Assembly (NCBI RefSeq): GCF_900106755.1
Contig: NZ_FNNN01000022.1
Span: 39,691-103,690, forward strand
DNA from: Bacteroides faecis MAJ27
GTDB taxonomy: Bacteria > Bacteroidota > Bacteroidia > Bacteroidales > Bacteroidaceae
Direction of reading: 5' to 3'
DNA: 64,000 nucleotides
The notes under the pieces are model-generated. The model was not told the DNA's origin. It did no database searches and saw only the letters and a program-made list of their open reading frames with translations. Below, piece by piece: positions 53,000-62,800 of the stretch (its first letter is position 1; each line of letters starts with the position of its first letter). Made by a program: the position numbers and the translations under genes.

Positions 53000-54793
53000 A
53001 TGAAGATAGAAGATAAACTTGTAGCGTCCGTCATCAACGGACTAAAAGCACTTTACGGTCAGGAAGTCCCTGAGAAGATGGTGCAGTTGCAAAAAACCAA
53101 GAAGGAATTTGAAGGACATTTGACGCTGGTAGTGTTCCCTTTTCTGAAAATGTCAAGAAAAGGACCGGAACAGACAGCTCAGGAAATTGGTGAATATCTG
53201 AAGGCAAATGAATCTGCTGTAGCTGCTTTCAATGTAATAAAAGGCTTTTTGAATCTGACTATTGCGTCGGCTACCTGGATTGAGTTGCTGAATGAGATTC
53301 AATCAGATGAACAGTACGGTTTGGTAAAAGCTACCGAGGCTTCTCCGTTAGTTATGATTGAGTACTCTTCACCGAATACCAACAAGCCGCTTCATTTAGG
53401 GCATGTGCGTAACAATCTTTTAGGAAATGCGCTGGCTAACATCGTTGCTGCAAACGGAAACAGAGTGGTAAAGACGAATATAGTAAATGACCGTGGCATT
53501 CATATCTGTAAATCCATGCTGGCATGGAAGAAATATGGAAATGGAGAAACTCCTGAAAGTACAGGCAAGAAAGGTGACCATCTGGTTGGCGACTATTATG
53601 TGTCTTTTGACAAGCATTATAAAGCGGAACTTGCCGAACTGATGGAAAAAGGCATGACAAAAGAAGAAGCAGAAGCTGCTTCTCCGTTGATGCAGGAAGC
53701 CCGTGAAATGTTGGTGAAATGGGAAGCCGGCGATCCGGAAGTACGTTCTTTATGGGAAATGATGAACAGCTGGGTGTATGCCGGATTTGATGAGACTTAC
53801 CAAAAGATGGGTGTCAGCTTCGATAAGATATATTATGAATCCAACACTTATCTTGAAGGAAAAGAGAAAGTGATGGAGGGACTGGAAAAAGGCTTTTTCT
53901 TTAAAAAAGAGGACGGGTCTGTTTGGGCTGACCTGACTGCTGAAGGGCTCGATCATAAACTGCTTCTTCGCGGCGACGGCACATCTGTTTATATGACTCA
54001 GGACATCGGTACAGCGAAACTTCGTTTTGCTGATTATCCGATTGATAAGATGATTTATGTTGTGGGTAACGAACAGAATTATCATTTCCAAGTACTTTCT
54101 ATCCTGTTAGATAAACTGGGTTTTGAATGGGGAAAAGGTCTTGTACATTTCTCTTATGGTATGGTGGAACTGCCGGAAGGTAAGATGAAATCTCGTGAAG
54201 GTACAGTGGTTGATGCTGACGACCTGATGGAAGAGATGGTGTCAACAGCCAAAGAAACTTCGCAGGAATTGGGAAAACTGGATGGTCTGACACAGGAAGA
54301 GGCAGATGATATTGCCCGTATTGTTGGTCTGGGTGCTTTGAAATACTTTATTCTTAAAGTAGACGCCCGCAAGAATATGACTTTCAATCCGAAAGAGTCT
54401 ATTGACTTCAATGGTAATACAGGACCGTTCATTCAATATACGTATGCCCGTATTCAGTCTGTGCTTCGTAAAGCTGCTGAGTCCGGTATTGTGATACCGG
54501 AACAGATTCCTGTCGGTATCGAACTGAGCGAGAAAGAGGAAGGACTGATCCAGATGGTGGCTGATTTTGCAGCAGTTGTAAAACAGGCCGGAGAAGACTA
54601 CAGTCCGTCTATTATCGCAAATTATACGTATGATCTGGTGAAAGAATATAACCAGTTCTACCACGACTATAGTATTCTGCGTGAAGAGAATGAGGCGGTA
54701 AAAATATTCCGTATTGCTTTGTCTGCCAATGTGGCCAAAGTAGTTCGTTTGGGAATGAGCTTGCTGGGTATTGAGGTTCCTTCCAGAATGTAA
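53000..54793 (+). CDS. argS: Arginyl-tRNA synthetase
   Basis: Charges tRNA-Arg. Start ATG 53000 (MKIEDKLVASVINGL) is chosen, as upstream codons overlap the HU terminator; 597 residues. Class I marks are the HIGH box (PNTNKPLHLGHVRNN) and the KMSK-like loop (GKMKSREGT). The N-terminal Add1-type domain (about 1-110) and C-terminal DALR anticodon-binding domain (about 470-597, ending VVRLGMSLLGIEVPSRM) are present. A strong terminator follows. Confidence 0.97.
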   Translation: MKIEDKLVASVINGLKALYGQEVPEKMVQLQKTKKEFEGHLTLVVFPFLKMSRKGPEQTAQEIGEYLKANESAVAAFNVIKGFLNLTIASATWIELLNEIQSDEQYGLVKATEASPLVMIEYSSPNTNKPLHLGHVRNNLLGNALANIVAANGNRVVKTNIVNDRGIHICKSMLAWKKYGNGETPESTGKKGDHLVGDYYVSFDKHYKAELAELMEKGMTKEEAEAASPLMQEAREMLVKWEAGDPEVRSLWEMMNSWVYAGFDETYQKMGVSFDKIYYESNTYLEGKEKVMEGLEKGFFFKKEDGSVWADLTAEGLDHKLLLRGDGTSVYMTQDIGTAKLRFADYPIDKMIYVVGNEQNYHFQVLSILLDKLGFEWGKGLVHFSYGMVELPEGKMKSREGTVVDADDLMEEMVSTAKETSQELGKLDGLTQEEADDIARIVGLGALKYFILKVDARKNMTFNPKESIDFNGNTGPFIQYTYARIQSVLRKAAESGIVIPEQIPVGIELSEKEEGLIQMVADFAAVVKQAGEDYSPSIIANYTYDLVKEYNQFYHDYSILREENEAVKIFRIALSANVAKVVRLGMSLLGIEVPSRM

Positions 54794-54820
54794 TACCTGC
54801 TCTGAACAAAATACTCTTTT

Positions 54821-54866
54821 ACGGGGTTTCTTTAATAGGTATATTAAAGGAATCCCGTATGTTTTA
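54821..54866 (+). terminator. Terminator of argS
   Basis: ACGGGGTTTCTTTAATA pairs with TATTAAAGGAATCCCGT, followed by ATGTTTTATT. The stem is long with one mismatch. Confidence 0.75.
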
Positions 54867-54990
54867 TTCACCTCATCCCTTGTTCAGAAAGAGAGAAACG
54901 GAAACAGCTACCGTATCTTATTCTGAGTTGTTGTTCGACCTGATTTATGTCTTTTGGGTCACATGCTTTTACATTGTTTTGCTTGGATAA
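54859..54990 (+). pseudogene. N-terminal remnant of an LtrA-like (low-temperature-requirement A) membrane protein gene
   Basis: A 43-codon frame starting MFYSPHPLFRKRETETA and continuing VSYSELLFDLIYVFWV before TAA. Intact LtrA family proteins begin with a similar basic stretch followed by a WxELFFDLxFV motif and are near 390 residues. Here only the start is left and the helix turns into unrelated sequence. It overlaps the argS terminator. Confidence 0.55.
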
Positions 54991-55006
54991 GATTATTGAA
55001 AGTTTA

Positions 55007-57040
55007 TTATTGAGTAATTACTTTCGAATTATCAGGGTCTTTCCACCAATATCCATTCGAAGCACCGAAGCTGGATGCCCAAGCTCCAAATTTAGGATAC
55101 GCTTCCAATATACTTGTCTTTTCTATTGGTACAAGAAAGTCGGCGCTTCGCTTAGTTCCTACCCTGACACCGCTAATTTGTAGCCCGGTCGGCATATTCT
55201 CGCTATTTACGTAGTACAGTCCTTCATCTGGTTTGGATACATCACTGCCTGTGCCGAAATAAGAGAAGTTCATTTTACTGGTTGGAGGGAATTTTACAAT
55301 ATGTGCCTCTTTGTCACGTCCTGTGCCGGAAGAGATGATGATAAAAGGGTTCATATTAAATTTGCTGTACGTCTTTTCCCAATAATCGTTGTTAAAGAAA
55401 GGAATAAATGCGGTTTCTGTAAATTTTTCCTGAGTGACGTCTATTGTTACGGTAAACGTTTTGTTGATAGCTGTCTTTTGATTATCGAAAAGAATAATAG
55501 TGGGATAGTCCTGCCCTGGTTCCCTATCCTTTCCTTCCATAAACTGTGAAACTATTCCGCCGGATTCTATGGTTATTTTTTTTATATCACTATTTGATAT
55601 ACCTGTGAGCTGATAACCAAACCCATTCTGCCAGTTTGCACCATCATGTTTAGGTATAAATGTGTCTATAATCTTTTCAACTTTATTGGTTAGAATACTT
55701 TTGTGAATATCACGTTTGTATTCGACAATCATATCATTCATGTCATAATCCCCTTTGGATGGCCAGAAATCTTCAAATGATAATACACCTTTATAGGAAG
55801 TATGTATGTTCTCGATAGGTGCATCGGGGAGTTCTTCTACCCCGCCAGTTTCGATGGATGATCCATCTGAGAAATCAAGATAAAATACAGCATCTCCAAA
55901 GTTCCCTTTTCTGGTATTATCTGTTGGTTCGAAGTTAGTTGCATCTTCCATTCCGAACGCTACAACTTCCCCGGATTTGTTCTTTAGAGCAATGGTGCGG
56001 TGTTCTTTGCTCTTGTTCAAGTTGCGGATAGAATAGAAAGTGCGTTTGTTGTTGAGGACCTCCGAGGTCTTTTGATTAAAGGAAGATTCTATAAGAAACC
56101 ATGCTATACTTACTCCCGCAGGGAATTCGTCCACGAACTTTGTACCATCCCAATATTTCAGCTCAACTCTGTCACCGGTATACATGCTCCCTGCTGTACT
56201 GCTGGAATTGCACACGGCGGTCGATATGCGTGGATAGGCAATAATCGGTGTAATTTGGTCTGCCTCAGTCGGCTTTTGATTGGTAGGATAGGTAAAATAG
56301 CCCACAGTATTTTGCTTGGTGCCTGTACTGTTAAGCATAACCAGCCCGATTTCTGTAGGTTTCTTGATATTGATTTCTATATTTACATTATCAGCTATAT
56401 ATTCAGGATAATGATCTTCCATCGCTGCGCTTCCACCCGGCTTAATGAAAACTTCGCGGATATTATATAAGAGTTGGCCATCTATCTCTGTGGGAGTGGA
56501 AGAAAGATAAGTAGGACATCCTATTACACTCCAGTCGCCTAGAACTTTAAAGCCTTCCGGGTATTTATAGCCGTTTTCTGTTACTCCTCTGCTTGTACTT
56601 TTGGCATTTCTTTTACTTTGTATAAAAGCTTTCTGGTCAAAAGATACTTTACCGTTCACAATCTGCAGCTGAATCGGACTGACTGTTCCCAGATAATCTG
56701 AATAGAGGTAAAGTTCTGTAAGATAAGACGGAATGGATATGAAATCATTGAAAATCCCTTTCTTATCGGTAGCCCCACGATAGACAGGCTCTTCTTTAGT
56801 TTTGATTATGTTTCCATCCGTATCTTCAGACAACGGATTTTCGGAATATAATTCAAAAACAACCTGATAATTTAAACCATAATTTAAATCAACTGTGCAA
56901 CTGGAAGATGTTGTAAAGCCAAAATAGTTATCTGCAGTTTTTTCTTTTGGAGCTTCGTATAAATCCTTTTCCATACAACCGACTAACGAGAGTGCGCATA
57001 GTACCCCCACAAGGAGAAAATTGAATTTGTTTGTTTGCAT
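55007..57040 (-). CDS. LruC-domain-containing lipoprotein
   Basis: A 677-residue surface lipoprotein (lipobox LVGC, Cys about 22). The N-terminal part is beta-rich. The segment SFEDFWPSKGDYDMNDMIVEY (about 418-438; acidic loop GDYDMND) is the hallmark of the LruC/DUF4842 domain, which extends to near the C-terminus (about 440-660). The acidic motif resembles calcium-binding loops. Family members are common outer-membrane-associated lipoproteins in Bacteroidetes with no settled function. It stands alone between the LtrA remnant and topA. Confidence 0.85.
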   Translation of the reverse strand: MQTNKFNFLLVGVLCALSLVGCMEKDLYEAPKEKTADNYFGFTTSSSCTVDLNYGLNYQVVFELYSENPLSEDTDGNIIKTKEEPVYRGATDKKGIFNDFISIPSYLTELYLYSDYLGTVSPIQLQIVNGKVSFDQKAFIQSKRNAKSTSRGVTENGYKYPEGFKVLGDWSVIGCPTYLSSTPTEIDGQLLYNIREVFIKPGGSAAMEDHYPEYIADNVNIEINIKKPTEIGLVMLNSTGTKQNTVGYFTYPTNQKPTEADQITPIIAYPRISTAVCNSSSTAGSMYTGDRVELKYWDGTKFVDEFPAGVSIAWFLIESSFNQKTSEVLNNKRTFYSIRNLNKSKEHRTIALKNKSGEVVAFGMEDATNFEPTDNTRKGNFGDAVFYLDFSDGSSIETGGVEELPDAPIENIHTSYKGVLSFEDFWPSKGDYDMNDMIVEYKRDIHKSILTNKVEKIIDTFIPKHDGANWQNGFGYQLTGISNSDIKKITIESGGIVSQFMEGKDREPGQDYPTIILFDNQKTAINKTFTVTIDVTQEKFTETAFIPFFNNDYWEKTYSKFNMNPFIIISSGTGRDKEAHIVKFPPTSKMNFSYFGTGSDVSKPDEGLYYVNSENMPTGLQISGVRVGTKRSADFLVPIEKTSILEAYPKFGAWASSFGASNGYWWKDPDNSKVITQ

Positions 57041-57217
57041 AACTGTGTTCTGATAATTTGATTGTGATCTGCAAATATATGTATTTAATATATCAAAACA
57101 AAGCGTTTGAGAATAAATTGTTTAGAAAGAAATATATTGCATTGTAAATACAACGAAAGTCCGGTAACCAGTTGATATAGGTTACCGGACTTTTGATATC
57201 AGGGTTTGGTGCAAATA

Positions 57218-59566
57218 TTATTTCTTCTTGGCAGTTCGTTTGCCTTTGGAAGAAGTGCTCGGACCTTTTTCGTCTTGTATTCTGACTAATTCCAGGCAGC
57301 TTTTCAGACTCAAATCCTGCGGAACAATATCTTTGGGAATCTTGTAATTATTGCCTTTGTAAGCAATGTAAGGTCCGTACCGGCCATTCAGAATCTCCAT
57401 ATCCGGTTCTTCATCAAACTTCTTGATGTGCCGTTCTGCTTCTTTTGCCCGTTTTTCCAGAATCAGTTGCTCTGCTTCTTCCAAAGTAACTTTCATCGGA
57501 TCAAGTGTTTTCGGCAGTGATACATATACTTTGTTATGCTGGATATAAGGGCCAAAACGACCTATACCTACACTGACAGTCTTTCCTTCATATTCACCAA
57601 TAGTACGTGGTAACTTGAACAGTTCCAATGCTTCCTCCAATGTAATTGTTTCCATGGACTGGCCTTTCTTCATTTGTGCGAAACGTGGCTTTTCTTCATC
57701 ATCTACCGTACCGATTTGTACTACAGGGCCGAAACGACCGATTTTTACAGAAACAGTCTTTCCTGTGCCGGGTTCTTCTCCTAAAATACGTTCGCCAACT
57801 TTATGTTCTGTCTTTATAGATAATGTCTTTTCTACTGACGGGTGGAACTGATCATAGAAAGTCTTCATGATAGAAGTCCATTGTACTTCTCCTTCTGCAA
57901 TCTCGTCAAATTCCTTTTCTACACTGGCGGTAAAGTTATAATCCAGAATGTCCGGGAAGTATTCGGTGAGGAAATCGTTTACTACTGTTCCGGTATCTGT
58001 AGGAAAGAGTTTGGACTTCTCCGCACCTGTAATTTCGCTATGATCTTCATCTTTGATCTGGCTGTCTTTCAGCGTCAGCACATTGAATGTACGTTCTTCG
58101 CCATCCTTGTTGCCCTTCTCTACATATTCACGTTGCTGAATAGTAGAAATGGTAGGCGCATAGGTTGAAGGACGACCGATACCCAATTCTTCCAGTTTGC
58201 GCACAAGGCTTGCTTCCGTATAACGCGGTGGACGTTGGGTGAAACGTTCGGTGGCAACAATCGGACCATATTCCAGTTTCTGCCCTTTCTTTAAAGGAGG
58301 TAACAGCCGGCTTTCATCCTCTTGTTCACTCTCGTCGTCATAAGATTCACGATATACACGCAGGAAACCATCAAACTTGATAACTTCACCGACAGCAGTG
58401 AATACTTCGCCGCTTTTACTTATAGATATGGTAGCAGTAGTCTTTTCCAGTTCCGCATCTGCCATTTGCGAGGCAATGGTGCGTTTCCAGATCAGGTCAT
58501 ACAATTTCTTTTCCTGTGCCGTACCATCGATGGATTGATTTTCCATGTAAGTCGGGCGAATTGCCTCGTGCGCTTCCTGTGCTCCCTTAGTCTTTGTTTC
58601 AAAGTGACGGGGATGTACATAACGCTCACCCATCATATGGATGATGGCATCCTTACTACTTGCTGTTGCATATTCCGACAGGTTGACGGAGTCTGTACGC
58701 ATATAAGTGATGAATCCGGATTCGTACAAACGCTGTGCGATCATCATTGTTTGTGCTACAGTATATCCCAGTTTGCGGGCTGCTTCCTGTTGCAGGGTGG
58801 AAGTAGTAAACGGAGCCGGCGGTGTCTTCTTGACCGGACGGGTAGTTATATCTTCAATCGTGAAAGTCGCTCCCTGACATGCGTTCAGGAATGCTTTTGC
58901 TTCTTCTTTTGTTTTGATACGGCGGGATAGTTCAGCTTTCATTTCTACCAGTTTGCCGTCTGTATCGGGGACAAGAAATACAGCTATCACCCGGTAAGCA
59001 GCTTCTGATTTGAAGGCATGAATCTCTCGTTCACGTTCTACAATCAGACGGACAGCTACTGACTGTACACGACCAGCCGACAGAGAAGGCTTTACTTTTC
59101 TCCAGAGTACGGGAGATAACTCAAAACCTACAATTCTATCCAGAATCCGTCGTGCCTGTTGCGCATTTACGAGGTTGAGGTCGATATCGCGTGGTTGTTC
59201 GATTGCTTTTAAAATAGCGCCTTTAGTAATTTCGTGAAAGACGATTCGTTTTGTGTTTTCCGGTTTTAGTTTTAATACTTCATACAGATGCCAGGCGATC
59301 GCTTCTCCCTCGCGGTCCTCATCGGATGCGAGCCATACGGTTTCTGCCTCTTTCGCTTCTGCTTTCAGCGTGTTGACCAAAGCCTTTTTGTCTGCCGGAA
59401 TTTCATAAGCGGGTTTAAAATTCTTATCTACGTCGATGCTGAATTCTTTCTTCTTCAGATCGCGTATATGTCCGTAACTAGAAAGGACTTTGAAATCTTT
59501 CCCGAGAAATTTTTCAATCGTTTTTGCTTTTGCCGGAGACTCGACAATGACAAGGTTTTTTTGCAT
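57218..59566 (-). CDS. topA: DNA topoisomerase I
   Basis: Type IA topoisomerase that relaxes negative supercoils. Start ATG 59566 (MQKNLVIVESPAKAKTIEKFLG) is preferred; 782 residues. The TOPRIM domain has the ESPAKA motif and WLASDEDREGEAIAWHL; the active-site Tyr is in GFITYMRTDSVNLS. Instead of zinc fingers the C-terminus carries repeated topoisomerase C-terminal units (IGRFGPVVQIG, IGRFGPYIQHN, NGRYGPYIAYKG), usual for Bacteroidetes. Ends in a Lys-rich tail. Confidence 0.97.
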   Translation of the reverse strand: MQKNLVIVESPAKAKTIEKFLGKDFKVLSSYGHIRDLKKKEFSIDVDKNFKPAYEIPADKKALVNTLKAEAKEAETVWLASDEDREGEAIAWHLYEVLKLKPENTKRIVFHEITKGAILKAIEQPRDIDLNLVNAQQARRILDRIVGFELSPVLWRKVKPSLSAGRVQSVAVRLIVEREREIHAFKSEAAYRVIAVFLVPDTDGKLVEMKAELSRRIKTKEEAKAFLNACQGATFTIEDITTRPVKKTPPAPFTTSTLQQEAARKLGYTVAQTMMIAQRLYESGFITYMRTDSVNLSEYATASSKDAIIHMMGERYVHPRHFETKTKGAQEAHEAIRPTYMENQSIDGTAQEKKLYDLIWKRTIASQMADAELEKTTATISISKSGEVFTAVGEVIKFDGFLRVYRESYDDESEQEDESRLLPPLKKGQKLEYGPIVATERFTQRPPRYTEASLVRKLEELGIGRPSTYAPTISTIQQREYVEKGNKDGEERTFNVLTLKDSQIKDEDHSEITGAEKSKLFPTDTGTVVNDFLTEYFPDILDYNFTASVEKEFDEIAEGEVQWTSIMKTFYDQFHPSVEKTLSIKTEHKVGERILGEEPGTGKTVSVKIGRFGPVVQIGTVDDEEKPRFAQMKKGQSMETITLEEALELFKLPRTIGEYEGKTVSVGIGRFGPYIQHNKVYVSLPKTLDPMKVTLEEAEQLILEKRAKEAERHIKKFDEEPDMEILNGRYGPYIAYKGNNYKIPKDIVPQDLSLKSCLELVRIQDEKGPSTSSKGKRTAKKK

Positions 59567-59608
59567 AATTCTTTCTTTTATGATGGCTTGTACCATGATA
59601 TTTCGGGG

Positions 59609-59657
59609 CAAAAGTAGAAAAAAAGATTCTCCCTACCTTATAATATAAGGAGAATCT
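59609..59657 (-). promoter_or_regulatory. topA -7 box with an adjacent inverted repeat
   Basis: On the minus strand TACTTTTG (complement of 59609-59616) fits TAnnTTTG, 43 bases before the topA start. Just upstream, over the -33 zone, AGATTCTCC (59624-59632) pairs with GGAGAATCT (59649-59657). The inverted repeat could be an operator or a supercoiling-sensitive cruciform. The remaining ~165 bases to the next start hold an A+T-rich stretch with a weak TATATTTA near 59788. Confidence 0.45.
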
Positions 59658-59822
59658 AATATTTTTTTGGAAAAAAAAGATTTTACTTGAATTCGTGTTT
59701 CTTTTGTATGTGCAAGAATTATTGAGGAAATATTCCATAAAGCAGGAGATTTTAATATAAAACAGTTTTATTTAAATAGAATTTCCTATATTTACACCTC
59801 GATACAGTATTATGCGCTATGT

Positions 59823-62800
59823 ATGAATAAGATTCTATTTAAAATATATCTATTGTCTTTCTTTATAGGAATTGCACAGCCTATCTGGAGCCAGTCTCCT
59901 TATTACTATTATAAACAACTCGGAATAAGGGAGGGGCTTTCACAGTCGAAAGTACAGAGTGTTCTGAATGACCACAGAGGTTATCTTTGGATTGGTACGG
60001 AGGCTGGTTTGAATTGTTATGACCGTGACCATCTGAAACAATACCTGCATCAGCCGGGAGACGAAAAGACGTTGCCTTCTAATAATATAACTTTTATTGC
60101 TGAGGACTCTTTGTGTAATCTCTGGGTAGCTACAATGGGAGGAATTTGTCTTTACGATAGAGAAAATGATAATTTTAGAACCTTATCGAATGGTGGCAAA
60201 CCGATCTACGTTGCTTCCTATCTGTTGGTTGAAGGCGGTGTCTTGTTAAGTGGGTCGGGAGCGATCTATAAATATGCTTATGCCACTAACAAGCTCGAAC
60301 CTCTGTATTATGCACAAGATCCGGCTTACTATACGCCTTTTTGGCAAATGATACGTTTTGATGATGAGAATATTCTGCTCAATTCGCGCTGGCATGGCAT
60401 ATACTCTTTCAATATGAGGACTTATGAGCTGAAGAAAATAGAGTCGTTTACAGAAAAAAACTATACCTGCATTTATCTGGACTCTTATCACCGTCTTTGG
60501 GTAAGCGTTTATGGCAGCGGATTGTATTGCTATCAAGACGATAAGCAGATCAAGCACTTTACGGCATCCAATTCTCCTTTGACATATGATGTCATTCATG
60601 ACATCACTGAAAGAGAAAACAAACTCTGGGTGGCAACCGACGGTGGCGGGATCAATATTATTTCTTTAGATGATTTTTCATTTACCAATATTCAGCAAAA
60701 GCAGGATGATGTCCATTCATTTCCAGCCAATACGATCTACCGTCTCTATCTGGACCCTGCCAATAATATGTGGGCAGGCAGTATCCGGAGAGGATTGGTG
60801 GGTATAAAGGGGGTATATGCCTGTTCTTATCAGAATGTCCCTTTTGGCAATTTGTATGGATTAAGTAATCAGACGATAAATAGTTTTTTCCAGGATGACG
60901 ACGGAATGATCTGGGTGGGAACTGATGGCGGCGGTATCAATCGTTTTGATCCGGCATCGGGAACTTTCCAACATTATCCTGCCACCAAATATGAGAAAGT
61001 TGTTTCTATCGTAGAGTATACTCCTGATGAGCTCCTGTTTTTTTCTTTTAATAAAGGGCTTTTCATCTTTCATAAGCAGACGGGACAGATACGCCCCTTT
61101 GTCTTGATTGATAAGGAAATGAATGATCAGACTTGTATCAATGGATTTTCTGTCAATATACAGCGGATTACGAAGAATAAGATTCTTTTTAGTGCCCAGC
61201 ATATTTTTATATATGATATCGTTACCCGTAAGTTCGATATAGTGGCTACTATGGGAAAAGAATATGAACGGCAGTCTCCGCTGATTATAGCTACGGTAGG
61301 AACGAAAACATATCTTTCCGATCTGAAAAATATATGTGAGTATGATTCTTCCGAAGGCACTTTCAAGACGATTTATCAGGGGCAGCATATTATTAATGAT
61401 GCTTCTATGGATAAGGATGGTGTCTTCTGGCTGGCTTCTACCGAAGGGCTGCTACGTTATGATCCACGCACCGGGAAGAGTGAACTGATACAAACAAGCC
61501 TGTTTCAGGATGTAGCCTCTGTCGTTGCTGATAACCAGTATCGTATCTGGATCGGAACGCGCCGTCATTTATTTGTTTATTCTTCCCATACTCATAACTT
61601 CGCCACTCTGGATGAGGTAGACGGTGTCCTTCCCAATGAATATATTTTTCATGCTACTCTTCTGGCCAAGAATGGAGATGTTTTTGTCGGTGGTACCACA
61701 GGTATGACGGTTGTAAACTCTGCCGTTCATTTTGATACAGATTCGGATTATACGGTTGAATTGCTGGATGTATTATTAAATGGTCTTCCTGTCTCATTAT
61801 CCGAAGAGCAGCAACATGCAACGACCAGGACTATCCAGATTCCTTGGAACTTCTCTTCCCTGCAACTGAAAGTTTTGCTGAATGAAGGTGATGTATTCCG
61901 CAAGAATTTCTTTCGCTTCAATATTGAAGGCCTTCATCAGGAGCTGGCGAGTTCCAACTCGAATTCTCTGGTCATTAACTATTTGCCGATAGGCGAGTAT
62001 ACGATAACCGCTTCTTATTATGCCCGCAATGGGGGATGGAGCACGAAACAGCAGATTCTCCATGTCATTGTTACCCCGCCTTGGTGGAAGACAGGCTGGT
62101 TTTATATGCTGCTATATATATTGCTGGGGCTGGTGGCATATAGCATTGTCTACTACTTCTACCGTAAAAAGAAGGCCAAACAGAAACGGGAAATTATGCG
62201 TCTGAAAAATAAGATGTATGAGGAGAAGATTAATTTCCTGACGAATATCAGTCATGAGCTTCGTACTCCTCTTACGCTGATTTGTGCGCCATTGAAGCGT
62301 ATCATAAATCAGGAGTCGGACAAGAAAGATGTGGAAAAGCTGTTGGTTCCGATTTATAAGCAGGCCTATCAGATGAAGAGTATCATTGATATGGTGCTGG
62401 ATGTGAGAAAGTTGGAGGAAGGAAAAGATATGCTGCATATTCTGCCACATCCTTTGAATGAGTGGGTACGTTCGGTCGGAGATAAATTCGTCGGTGAATA
62501 TCACGTGAAAGGCATTAAACTGCAATACGAGCTGGACGAAGAGATAAAAGACGTTCCTTTCGATAAGAACAAGTGTGAATTTGTTCTGTCCAACTTCTTG
62601 ATGAATGCGCTGAAGTTTAGTGAGTCGGGTACGACCACTACATTGATTACCACTTTGTCGCCGGAAAAAGACAGGGTTCGGATCTCTGTCAAGGATCAGG
62701 GGATGGGACTGAATATGGTGGATACGGATTCTCTTTTCTCCAGTTTCTATCAAGGGGTACATGAGAAAGGAGGAAGTGGTATCGGATTATCCTATGCAAA

